Origin: a bacterium UBP11_UBA4055
GTDB lineage: Bacteria > UBA4055
DNA length: 52,190 nucleotides
Assembly (NCBI GenBank): GCA_002382735.1
Contig: DFZN01000057.1
Span: forward strand, 17,606 to 69,795
Direction: 5' to 3'
The stretch's first letter is position 1. Each line of letters starts with the position of its first letter. The translations under genes were made by a program, and so were the position numbers. This document shows positions 44,501 to 52,190 of the stretch, one piece after another. Under the pieces are notes generated by a model, which saw only the letters and a program-made list of their open reading frames with translations, did no database searches and was not told the origin of the DNA.

Positions 44501-45116
44501 CGAGACGAACTACCACCTCGGAGCGGTCTATAACAACCGTGAGGAGTTCGACAAGGCCATAACATCGTTCCAGAGCATCGTGAAATACAAAAAAGACCAT
44601 CCGCTGAAGAAAAATTCATACAAGAATTTGATAGACCTTTACCTTAAGCTGGGATTCAACGATGCCGGCGCGAGAGTGATAAGGGAGTATATTTCGCTTT
44701 ATCCCGATGAGGAGGATGTGTTCCAGAAGCGCATAGAGATTGGTAATATTTACCAGCGCAACGGCGAGTTCGACACCGCGCTCGACTATTTCAAGCGGCT
44801 GATCTACGAAGCCAAGGGCGACGACGAGGCCGCGTGCCAGTTCTTCATTGCGGAAACTTATATGATGATGAAGAATTTCAGGCAGGCCATCACCGAGTTC
44901 ATGAAGGTCAAGTATATGATCAGGACCAACTCCCCTTTCGAGTGGGGGCTGACCGCAATGTACAACACCGCACTCTGCTACGAGGAACTGGGCGAATATG
45001 ATAAAGCTTTAGATATATTGAATGAGATCGCGGCCAATCATCCGTCAGATTCATACGGCAGGCAGGCAAAAAAGGTCATCGAGCGCGTCGAAGGCAAGAA
45101 AAATATTGAAAGGTAG
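41505..45116 (+). CDS. Giant TPR protein, exported
   Basis: 1203 residues. Signal peptide about residues 1-18 (the site ILC lacks the small residue of a lipobox, so a lipoprotein is less likely). Nearly the whole mature chain is tetratricopeptide repeats, for example LNYGMKLYNDRVYDVAITQF, YPSSVSAPKVLSHLAGAYIG and the C-terminal YKDSYDKDLYEPEFYLAKAN. The pattern of Y-P-x-S turns resembles the YbgF/CpoB-BamD class of periplasmic TPRs. A scaffold role in the periplasm is inferred. The length is unusual for that class. Last gene of the plus-strand operon. Confidence 0.85.
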   Translation: MKKFFIFAFIFFTILCRSQSDESSNLNYGMKLYNDRVYDVAITQFRYFLERYPSSVSAPKVLSHLAGAYIGLGDVESGMKSYQRLILEYPNSEYTEQAIFKTAEILSGMNEKVKAARYYLQLKNYFPGSARVPESYYKAVKLFYETGITEEAEENALMLKKNYPSSVFSGRARLILASIYEKEKQTALAEKTYSGVFSSSSDELRSEAGTEYSAFLVRNNDTASAKKIMRETYSSVSKKDANYYTVLAEYAEILLMSGEPDEALKIISEEKNIPEENRKKMLILMSDAQYYKGDMKSAAAGYGEALQISEDLTTVLKRSYALAGAKDHSAAASEADRYLRQVKIDEHDETEVRSAFIFTGENYIKAKMHEDALAVLRRYASLFPAAPDAPKVGFMTAKAYYDSENYAQAYEYLKKHQELYPASEFADDAVFLSAESAFRSGSWRTALDRYIFLKKNYGASEFAGLASSRIEFLNDHKVREDNLNDKLAGLSSRAVFEPDKARLAADWAKFYFYDLKDYVKAGDFTLKYYELAGGNNAGHEIKFIEAVSALRIEKASDEKLSAAYAILGSILKDKTAQKQIRYKSAHEMLKTSDRIFKSPDLLPRLENISAEFSSDGLDDNDNTLAYLYISKKNKISDPAPVLTDIDRLYINKKDASTYNDAMLLKAELLKKTNENQRSKELYSALALSEHKTRSKFISLTALTDDPSAAPEERLKYLSVIEKDFPYAWTENTVKERRAQIYLASGEKEKALNEYLSLQKESEKGNVFGTVPAGRRDYSAEIADIYFDKTDFSRAESYYLKALSGSGAEKDRQAILGRLSEVYKATGNKDALEANLKAVSAGSEGDKGYEAALALSDLEFERNNITKAISMYQGILKKYKPEDEKPVESKIIVAQFTKKSITEGDKLLADFRKKYKDSYDKDLYEPEFYLAKANGFLAMKEYDKALKSYRALLKDYPNSIRVPKAMYGEAIVLYNIGKKDEAFVIWENIAQTYPDDDIAVETNYHLGAVYNNREEFDKAITSFQSIVKYKKDHPLKKNSYKNLIDLYLKLGFNDAGARVIREYISLYPDEEDVFQKRIEIGNIYQRNGEFDTALDYFKRLIYEAKGDDEAACQFFIAETYMMMKNFRQAITEFMKVKYMIRTNSPFEWGLTAMYNTALCYEELGEYDKALDILNEIAANHPSDSYGRQAKKVIERVEGKKNIER

Positions 45117-45119
45117 TAT

Positions 45120-45693
45120 TTACTTCACGCTCCCCGACGCAGTCACGCAGTAGAACTTCTTCGCAACGGACGAATTCATTACATAGCTTGTGCCTGTAAC
45201 TGAATTCACGAGCGTCCATCCGGTCGGGAATACTGCCGATGGATCATCTGAGCTGTAAATATTATATAACATGTTTTTTTCGCCCTCTTTGCCTGTCCCC
45301 CACTCTAATGTAACATAGTTCCCTTCAACAGAGATCGTGACAGGAGACGGCGCGGAATAAATTGGATCATAAATGAAGCTGTCAGACACTTTTTTGAATC
45401 CCGTCGGATTCTCAACAGCGTTTACATGTTCGGGCTTCACTCTCCAGAAATATCTTTCGTTATTTACGAGGCTGTCAGTTACTCCGAGCGACAGGAGGTC
45501 TATCCCGATGTAAACGGCTTTATTATCCTTTGCTTTGGGCATAAACGCCTCGAAACAGTCAGCGAATAAACTGTCCCCGCTCAACTGGAGAGTGTATCCC
45601 GCTGAACGGATAGTAGGCTTTCAGGCTGTCGGTTAAGGATTGCGAATACAGTAAACTTAGCGCTGTCAGCAGATATAATAAGGATCGTTTCAT
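45120..45693 (-). pseudogene. Decayed surface-protein gene (signal peptide plus FnIII-like part)
   Basis: ATG 45693 (GAGG six bases upstream) opens a signal peptide MKRSLLYLLTALSLLYSQ followed by LTDSLKAYYPFSG, the usual start of LamG-type surface proteins. The frame then fails (TGA near 45570), while a second frame carries YTLQLSGDSLF, NNERYFWRVKPEH and a C-terminal TSYVMNSSVAKKFYCVTAS typical of fibronectin-III-like modules. The LamG domain itself is missing, so a deletion with frame change near 45600 has gutted the gene. It lies convergent to the giant TPR gene. Confidence 0.65.
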
Positions 45694-45820
45694 CTTAAAC
45701 CTCAAATTATTTAAAAGCAATTTACCTCTTATTTGATCTTCTGTCAATTGGAATATTCCTCAACTTTTCTGCGGATATAATGCGGATATTTTTACTTTAG
45801 AGGTTTTTGCAAATTCTATT

Positions 45821-46123
45821 GTGCAGGAATGTATCTCGCTTTTAATTCCTCTTTTTGTCAGAACCGCATATAGTGCGATGAAGTTTCTTGGGCTTGATAT
45901 GTCAAAGGCTTATGTTAGAAGCCCTGAGTGTAACGGAATCATCGAACGGTTTCATAGAACTTTAAACGAGCAGGTATTTTCTGTGACTGTTTTAGAATCT
46001 TTAGCTCATGCTCAGCAAGTGCCGGAAGAGTTCATCAATAATTACAATCATAATTGGTTGCTTCAAAGGCTAAAACTAAAAAGTCCTATTCAGTATAGGA
46101 TAGAATATGAAAAGGCTGGATAA
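45821..46123 (+). mobile_element. Insertion-sequence remnant: C-terminal part of an rve transposase
   Basis: From about 45880 the text GLDMSKAYVRSPECNGIIER, then FHRTLNEQVFSV and FINNYNHNWLLQRLKLKSP, matches the end of DDE integrase-core transposases of the IS3/IS481 type, including the conserved Glu region (GIIERFHRTL). The catalytic Asp residues and DNA-binding part are absent, so the element is dead. It separates the decayed surface gene from the restriction enzyme. Confidence 0.8.
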
Positions 46124-46142
46124 AAATGCAATTTTATTACTT

Positions 46143-46182
46143 GATTAATTGGGGTCAATACAGATTAATTGTGGTCAATACA
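46143..46182 (+). repeat. Tandem 20-bp repeat next to the IS remnant
   Basis: GATTAATTGGGGTCAATACA (46143-46162) followed at once by GATTAATTGTGGTCAATACA (46163-46182), one difference. Probably the terminal repeat region of the insertion sequence (reverse complement begins TGTATTGACC). Confidence 0.7.
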
Positions 46183-46249
46183 ATTTTCCTCTTTGCTTTT
46201 GCAACAATTATTTCTTAATTTCTATAAGTTATTAATATCGGAGCGGGCA

Positions 46250-49200
46250 ATGTCTTTATTTCAGAAGTCTGTCATCAACAAGTATTTGAAGAATCTTGAT
46301 ACATCAGCCGCGGAGAAGGCTTTCGAACAGTATGAGAACACTTACACTTCTGCTTATATTGCGCAGGTAAAGTCTTTGAAGGAGGAGGAGCATCAGGACG
46401 GATTTTTGCGGGATCTTTTCGTGAACTGTCTGGGCTATACTCTCAAGCCGCATGACAACTTCGATCTTGTGCGTGAGAGAAAGAACGAAACTGACGCAAA
46501 GAAAGCCGACGGAGCGATAATTAAGGATGATAAGGTTATCGCGGTCATTGAGTTAAAGGACACGAAAACGAAGGATATGGGCAGCATCATCGATCAGGCT
46601 TTCGGCTACAAGAACAGTCACGAGAAATGCAAATTCGTGGTCACTTCCAACTTTCACAAGCTCAGGTTCTATATAGACAACAAAGTTGATTTTGAGGAAT
46701 TCGACCTCTTTGAACTCAACAGGGAGCAGTTCGATCTTTTATATCTTATCCTGTCAAAAGACAGCGTATTTTCAGACCTTCCGTCAAAGCTTAAATCTGA
46801 GACTAAGTTCCACGAGGAGAGCATTTCCAACAAGCTGTATAAGGACTATTCGGTTTTTAAGAGGAAGCTTTACGACAATATGGTCAAGAACGCGCCTGCC
46901 ATAGATAAACTTACACTTTTCAAGAAATCGCAGAAGCTGATAGACAGGTTCCTTTTCATACTTTTCGCGGAGGACAGGGGACTTTTACCGCCCAACTCGA
47001 TATCGAGGATCATTTCACGCTTTGACATTTTAAAAAGCGAGGACGCGTATAAACCGCTTTACGACATCTGCAGGCAGTATTTCGGCTATCTGAACACGGG
47101 GAACGAAAAAGAGGGCATACCGGCTTATAACGGGGGTCTGTTCCTTCCTGACGAAATACTCGACACTCTCAAAATTGACGATGACATTTTAAGGGACGAC
47201 CTGTACAGACTTTCGACATACGATTTTGACACGGAGATCGATGTAAACATTCTCGGCCACATCTTTGAACATTCGCTTTCTGAAATTGAGGAGATAACAT
47301 CTGAACTCAAGGGCGTAAAGACCGACAAGGCCAAAAGCAAACGCAAAAAAGACGGCGTATATTACACTCCAAAGTACATCACGCAGTATATAGTCGGAAA
47401 CACCATAGGGACGCTCTGTACCGAAAAAAGGACCGAACTCGGCATTGCTCAGATCGAATTCGACGAAAAAGCCTACCGCAAACCCAACGGATTCCTCACC
47501 GACAAAGGCAAGATCCTCTTTGACAAGCTCGAAGCCTACAAAAAATGGCTCCTCACATTAAAAATAGTCGATCCCGCCTGCGGCAGCGGCGCATTCCTCA
47601 ATCAGGCACTCAACTTCCTCATAACAGAACACAAAACCATAGACGACATCATAGCAGAACTCACCGCCTCTCCCCTGCGCCTGTTCGACACCGACAAGGC
47701 AATACTTGAAAACAACCTTTACGGCGTGGACATCAACGACGAAAGCGTAGAGATCGCAAAACTCTCCCTCTGGCTCCACACAGCACGAAAAGACAGAAAA
47801 CTCTCCGACCTGAACAACAACATCAAGTGCGGGAACTCCCTCATAAACGATCCAAAAGTCGCAGGCGACAAAGCGTTCGACTGGCACAAAGAATTCCCGC
47901 AAATATTCGGTCATGATAAAACAATTAAGATTATACAATCTGCAAAACAAGAAGAAAAACCAGACTATGCCGCACTAATTAAGTCGAAATTAATTGAAGC
48001 TCAAAATAAAGCTGAAATAGCTATGAAAGCATCAATAGAAGCTATCGAAATTTCAAAAACTCTTCAAACTTATGCAGACAAGCTCACCGGAGTCAGAGAA
48101 CCTTCGATAAAATACGGTGAGAATACCGGTTTCGATGCAGTAATTGGAAATCCGCCTTACGGTGCAGGATTGACCAACACTGAGCAAGCGTATTTAAACA
48201 ATATTATCCAGGGCGGAAGCGAAACTGCTATATCATTCCTGAAATTATCCGATACGATCCTAAAAAGAAAAGGTGCATTATCTTTCATTATCCCGAAATC
48301 TTTCAGCTACGCATCAAACTACGGACCGATAAGAGAATATTTGAGGAACGGAATTAATGAAGTGGTGGACTGCAAAAAAGTTTGGAAAGAAGTAAAACTT
48401 GAACAGGTGATCGTAAGCTATAGAAAAAATATTGAAGAAGACGCTTATTACACTTCGGTTCTTGAAGATGAGACCGTTAAGAAGATCGGTAAGATAAAAA
48501 AATACACTTATGAAAAATACGGGTTCTTCCTGAACAATGTTTCAAATCAGGAACTTGAGATAGCCAATAAAATGACGAACGGAGATATTTATCTTAGCGA
48601 TATAGCAAAAAACAGCCGCGGGGCGATGATACAGAAATTCATAGGAGAAAAAGGCGATCTTGAAGCTATCGGCGGAATGGAGATCCAGAGGCACGGTATC
48701 GTTGGAATTAAAGGAAAAATATCAGATGAGTCCGTCAATAATTATGAAAAGTCGGTCATAAAAGAGAACTCTGTTCTTGTTCAGAACATAGTAGCGCATA
48801 TAGAAAATCCGAAAGACCATATAAAAATTACAGCCTGCCTGCCCCATAGAACCGATTTCAGGATAGTTGACACCATAAATCAGCTGACAATAGACAAATC
48901 ATATACAAACAGGTTCATCTGGCTTCTCTTAAACTCAAAACTCATCAACTGGTACGCTTACCGCTTCATTTTCGGCAAAGCTATCCGCACAATGCACTTC
49001 GACTGTCCGGTAACCGCAAGGATCCCGATAAAGAAAATGCTCCCGAACGATCAGGTACTCTTCGATAACAAAGCTGACATTCTGCTTTCCTTATTCGATA
49101 ATCTAAAATCAAAACAAAGCAAATTCCGAAGCAGGATCAAATCTAATTTCACATTAGAAAAAATAAGCACAAAATTAGAATCGTTTCACGAACACGATTT

Positions 49201-49411
49201 CAAAACATTCGTAGCTGAACTAAAGAAACAGAAGGTCTCCCCTACTCTCAAGCAGCAGGACGAATGGGAAGAATATTTCAACAGCTACAAAAAAGAGATC
49301 AATGACCTGCAGGCAGAAATTAAAAAAACCGATGCTGAAATAGATCAGATGGTTTACAAGCTCTACGAGCTGACTGAGGAAGAAATCAGGATTGTTGAGG
49401 AGAGTGTGTAA
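46250..49411 (+). CDS. Type IIG restriction-modification enzyme (Eco57I-like)
   Basis: 1053-residue single-chain endonuclease-methyltransferase. The N-terminal nuclease has D87 in DGAIIKDD and V-I-E101-L-K103, a PD-(D/E)xK core; the middle is helical; the N6-adenine methyltransferase has motif I D441-PACGSGAF and motif IV N634-PPYG; the C-terminal third (ENSVLVQNIVAHIE onward) is the target-recognition region. It would methylate and cut foreign DNA at a site I cannot predict. The frame is open from 46169, but ATG 46250 has GGAG six bases upstream and a natural MSLFQKS start. Confidence 0.9.
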   Translation: MSLFQKSVINKYLKNLDTSAAEKAFEQYENTYTSAYIAQVKSLKEEEHQDGFLRDLFVNCLGYTLKPHDNFDLVRERKNETDAKKADGAIIKDDKVIAVIELKDTKTKDMGSIIDQAFGYKNSHEKCKFVVTSNFHKLRFYIDNKVDFEEFDLFELNREQFDLLYLILSKDSVFSDLPSKLKSETKFHEESISNKLYKDYSVFKRKLYDNMVKNAPAIDKLTLFKKSQKLIDRFLFILFAEDRGLLPPNSISRIISRFDILKSEDAYKPLYDICRQYFGYLNTGNEKEGIPAYNGGLFLPDEILDTLKIDDDILRDDLYRLSTYDFDTEIDVNILGHIFEHSLSEIEEITSELKGVKTDKAKSKRKKDGVYYTPKYITQYIVGNTIGTLCTEKRTELGIAQIEFDEKAYRKPNGFLTDKGKILFDKLEAYKKWLLTLKIVDPACGSGAFLNQALNFLITEHKTIDDIIAELTASPLRLFDTDKAILENNLYGVDINDESVEIAKLSLWLHTARKDRKLSDLNNNIKCGNSLINDPKVAGDKAFDWHKEFPQIFGHDKTIKIIQSAKQEEKPDYAALIKSKLIEAQNKAEIAMKASIEAIEISKTLQTYADKLTGVREPSIKYGENTGFDAVIGNPPYGAGLTNTEQAYLNNIIQGGSETAISFLKLSDTILKRKGALSFIIPKSFSYASNYGPIREYLRNGINEVVDCKKVWKEVKLEQVIVSYRKNIEEDAYYTSVLEDETVKKIGKIKKYTYEKYGFFLNNVSNQELEIANKMTNGDIYLSDIAKNSRGAMIQKFIGEKGDLEAIGGMEIQRHGIVGIKGKISDESVNNYEKSVIKENSVLVQNIVAHIENPKDHIKITACLPHRTDFRIVDTINQLTIDKSYTNRFIWLLLNSKLINWYAYRFIFGKAIRTMHFDCPVTARIPIKKMLPNDQVLFDNKADILLSLFDNLKSKQSKFRSRIKSNFTLEKISTKLESFHEHDFKTFVAELKKQKVSPTLKQQDEWEEYFNSYKKEINDLQAEIKKTDAEIDQMVYKLYELTEEEIRIVEESV

Positions 49412-49416
49412 GAAGT

Positions 49417-52190
49417 ATGGGACATAAGAAAACAAGAAATAAGATTTGCCCATGTGGAAGTGGGCGTTTATTAAAAGATTGTTGTAAATCTAAGAAAAAG
49501 GCAATTTTATCTTCTTATAAATATGTTTCTCAAACAATAGATAAACATCAAAAAACAATACAAGTTGGAAGTAAAAGTTTTATTCAAGAAATGGGCGAAT
49601 TATTTTCAGAATATTCTTTGAGAGACATAACACTGAGTTTGTTTGTAATTTTTTCATGGCGCAGGAATATTTCCTCAATTTTAAAACAATTCATTAGTTA
49701 CAGAGTAGTGTTGAATCTTAAAGATTTTAACTCAATAAATAGGATAGGCTCATACCAAGAATTTACCGACTTTTTTATTAGATTTAAGGAGTTGTATCCC
49801 TCACTTTCACAATTCGAAGATTATATACCTGTTCCTGATTGTGGTGAAGTAAAATACTTTTTTAAAGATAAATTTTATAAAATATTTTTCAGCAGTAGCG
49901 TCAATGAAAACTATACATACCTTCTTAAATTCGATTTAGTATTTTTCCCATACTCAAAAAAGATTTTAGAATTAGAGAATAGGGATATTGAAGAAGAATA
50001 TATTTCAATACTTGAATACAATAATTACATTATTGAAATTATCAGCCAATACAATAGTGAACTAGACGATAAAGTATGCTCAGGCCATTTTGAGATCCCA
50101 TCTGAACAATATTTTAATAATATTTATCGAAATTATGACAACATTGGTAGTAAATACAATAATAAAATAATTAACAATGCTTCTATTAACTTGACAGATA
50201 ATACTTCATTACTGACATTTGATGAGATAATAAATGATTTTTTTGAAAATTCTAAACAATACTTATTTATTAAAAGAGACACTGAATATTTTCCTATTTT
50301 TTGTAGAGATTACATAGTGGCATTAACAAACGATTTCTATAATATCCTAGAAAAGCATAAAAAAGAATATTTACCTCAAAACAGGCAAGCAATCTTAGAT
50401 ATTTCTTTATCCTTTTATATCAAAGAACGATTCCACCCAAGATCATTTTTTGAAATGCCTTATACTTTAGATAGTCAAGCTGAAAAGTTTATTCAAGGTT
50501 TTGCTTGTGGGTTTTATTCAGGTGATTATTTTTATCTTATCTATAATTTAGATTTTTTAAGTTCATTTGAAGAAGAGCTTACAAAGCTTAAAGTCATAAT
50601 GGATGAAATGAAAATACAATTGAAACTTAAAAAATATTACCTTCAGTTTAATACTGATGATAAAAAAGCATTTAGAATAGATGTAGATTCTGATAAAATA
50701 AAAATACTTACTGTCTTACCTTTCATAGATACAAAGGACAGGTATTTTATGTGTCCTAGTGATTTAAATAATATTGAAGTTTTGACATTAAATGACTTTA
50801 TTAATATTTTCGATGAAAAAAATTGTTTAGATGATTTAGACGACTTTTTTCAGTTTAAAAGGCAAAATACTTTTATGTCAGAAACCGATACCAATATCTT
50901 TTATTCATTTATAAAATCAAGTAAAACTATATTTCAAGGAGCTACCCAACCAGACCTAATTAGCTTTGGAGTAAATGATAGTGAATATTATAAATATGAT
51001 TCATTAAAAGAATTTTGGAGAATATATCCAAAGCAGAATCCCTATGGAAAGCCACATTCTTGGAGACTTGTAGAAATGGAGTATATAGACTCGGTACGGA
51101 TGGAATCCAAAATTAATGATGAAATTATTTATTATAAGAAAATTGGCCTTGCTCATTTGTTCATCAGTTCTCAAATGGATAGAAAACTTTGTGTTGAATT
51201 AGTAAGTTTTAATTTTGAAGTATTAATCGAATGCTTAATATTTAATTTAAATAAGTATAAAAATGTTTTAAATGATTTTGATTTTTTTAATGATGTTAAC
51301 ATTGAAAAAATATATGTTAAAATTGTTCCTCAAAAACTTGCTGAAAGTAGCTCTAATTATTACCATTTAAGGCATCTACTACCAAAAGAAGAAGATGATT
51401 TTAAAATTGATTACGGTAAAATAAATGCAGCCGCTTCTTCATTTGGGATAAGAATTGTGTATAATGATGCTAGATTATACGATTTATTCATTGAAAACAA
51501 AAACAGGAAATTAGAAAATGATCTTTTCATTAGTATTTTATCTTCAATTCCTAAAATAAAAAATGATAAAAATTTTAAAAATCTAGAAAAAATAATAACA
51601 GCTACTAATGATGATAAAACTGGTTTTGGTTTAAACAGAGCCGTAGTTAAATATTTACCTGGCTTGATACAAAAAGTATATGTACCTGAAACTGAGGATT
51701 TTAAGAAAGCACGAAATATAATTGCTAAAATTTGTAAAGAGAATAATATCAACCCTGCAGTCTATTCAAATAGTGATGGGTATCAAATAATTAATTCAAT
51801 TATTAGACATCTTGTTAATTACTTAAAAAATAAATTTAATGAGTTAAACTATGAGGAAACAATTAAATTTCTCATTACACAGATTGATCTAACTATGCAT
51901 GAGTATGAAAAGGAAATTTCCCGATTAAACAAATCTCATGAATATTATATTGCATATGATGCTGTGGCTAGAAGAAGCGAAGTTGAAGAGGAAAGATTAA
52001 AACAAGTAAAAAACATACGATACTTTATTGAGTTAATTGCCGCGACACATATTGATAAAGAAAATGTAACGCTAACAACTCCAAGTATTGAAAAATATAA
52101 GCTTTATTTAGCTATAATTGACTGGGTATATGTAATATCTCAAATAAATGACAATTTATACTATATGACAGAAATGAATTGTAAACTAGT
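49417..52190 (+). CDS. Very large SEC-C motif protein, runs off the window
   Basis: Open frame of at least 924 codons from ATG 49417 to the last base; no stop seen on a full reading. The N-terminus carries a SEC-C zinc motif KICPCGSGRLLKDCC (C11, C13, C22, C23). The remainder is mostly helical, Lys/Asn/Ile-rich, with no domain I recognise. Base composition is strikingly AT-rich compared with the rest of the window, suggesting recent transfer. It starts 5 bases after the restriction enzyme stop, so the two are probably co-expressed, and a role in defence is a reasonable inference. The stop and any C-terminal domain lie outside. Confidence 0.75.
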   Translation, partial: MGHKKTRNKICPCGSGRLLKDCCKSKKKAILSSYKYVSQTIDKHQKTIQVGSKSFIQEMGELFSEYSLRDITLSLFVIFSWRRNISSILKQFISYRVVLNLKDFNSINRIGSYQEFTDFFIRFKELYPSLSQFEDYIPVPDCGEVKYFFKDKFYKIFFSSSVNENYTYLLKFDLVFFPYSKKILELENRDIEEEYISILEYNNYIIEIISQYNSELDDKVCSGHFEIPSEQYFNNIYRNYDNIGSKYNNKIINNASINLTDNTSLLTFDEIINDFFENSKQYLFIKRDTEYFPIFCRDYIVALTNDFYNILEKHKKEYLPQNRQAILDISLSFYIKERFHPRSFFEMPYTLDSQAEKFIQGFACGFYSGDYFYLIYNLDFLSSFEEELTKLKVIMDEMKIQLKLKKYYLQFNTDDKKAFRIDVDSDKIKILTVLPFIDTKDRYFMCPSDLNNIEVLTLNDFINIFDEKNCLDDLDDFFQFKRQNTFMSETDTNIFYSFIKSSKTIFQGATQPDLISFGVNDSEYYKYDSLKEFWRIYPKQNPYGKPHSWRLVEMEYIDSVRMESKINDEIIYYKKIGLAHLFISSQMDRKLCVELVSFNFEVLIECLIFNLNKYKNVLNDFDFFNDVNIEKIYVKIVPQKLAESSSNYYHLRHLLPKEEDDFKIDYGKINAAASSFGIRIVYNDARLYDLFIENKNRKLENDLFISILSSIPKIKNDKNFKNLEKIITATNDDKTGFGLNRAVVKYLPGLIQKVYVPETEDFKKARNIIAKICKENNINPAVYSNSDGYQIINSIIRHLVNYLKNKFNELNYEETIKFLITQIDLTMHEYEKEISRLNKSHEYYIAYDAVARRSEVEEERLKQVKNIRYFIELIAATHIDKENVTLTTPSIEKYKLYLAIIDWVYVISQINDNLYYMTEMNCKL

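Noticed and set aside
43917..44600. 227-codon minus-strand ORF inside the giant TPR gene
   Set aside because: A shadow of the opposite strand: the plus frame has continuous TPR repeats and the minus translation has no domain or start signals.
46169..46249. Longer start for the type IIG enzyme
   Set aside because: It would translate the tandem IS-end repeat; ATG 46250 has GGAG at good spacing.

Overview
The window reads as a chromosomal segment from a Gram-negative bacterium. An LptF/LptG lipopolysaccharide-export pair, Sec signal peptides, a lipoprotein and a peptidoglycan-synthesis gene point to a two-membrane cell. A DUF3078-like protein and a Bacteroidetes-style polysaccharide deacetylase suggest the FCB group or a neighbouring candidate phylum such as Delongbacteria or Cloacimonadota. 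This placement is inference; no rRNA gene is present. Recognisable promoters look sigma70-like (TTGNNN, 16-17 bp, TANNNT). Starts include ATG, TTG and, in two well-supported cases, apparently CTG.

Layout. (1) 1-7.6 kb, plus strand: envelope genes (MscS channel, DUF3078-like, LA_2272-like), then lptF-lptG-polysaccharide deacetylase-zinc-ribbon membrane protein-OsmC-PAD-like protein. (2) 7.6-16.6 kb: an accessory, visibly AT-richer strip of small cassette-like genes, many broken or chimeric. It holds a decayed duplicated gene pair, two DUF4143 ATPases, GrpB and flavodoxin fragments, a nonsense-interrupted MFS transporter, a VapC-GNAT chimera, a GNAT/Cys-rich/metallopeptidase trio and an ORF6N remnant. 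A 46-47 bp repeat occurs at 8015 and 14704, and a 33-bp-period array sits at 8047-8160. (3) 28.1 down to 16.6 kb, minus strand: a tight ten-gene operon behind a clear promoter at 28107-28135. In order it encodes an UshA-like selenoprotein, MltG, a lipoprotein, a UvrD/PcrA helicase, a small protein with an apparent CTG start, RNase Z, PyrE, a large ATPase-TPR protein, MurA (Cys to Asp) and a membrane-anchored hypothetical. (4) 28.2-45.1 kb, plus strand: GlmS-like enzyme; SecG and tRNA-Leu(GAG); PhoH-HflX; SNF2 helicase-SWIM protein-PurQ-membrane protein-PHP protein-giant TPR protein. (5) 45.1-52.2 kb: decayed surface-protein gene, insertion-sequence remnant, type IIG restriction-modification enzyme, then a very large AT-rich ORF with an N-terminal SEC-C motif that runs off the window.

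The most notable result is the gene at 27164-28057. Conventional ORF calling starts it at 27880, but the frame continues upstream through a single TGA (27932-27934) to a signal peptide, a TTG start with a good Shine-Dalgarno, and a consensus promoter. The TGA falls where UshA-like relatives carry the second Cys of a CGC motif. A perfect 7-bp hairpin whose apex reads GGUCU lies at the distance expected of a bacterial SECIS. I read this as a selenocysteine-containing, exported UshA-like protein that has also lost most metallophosphatase metal ligands. The second candidate for an undescribed system is the SEC-C giant protein directly behind the type IIG enzyme.
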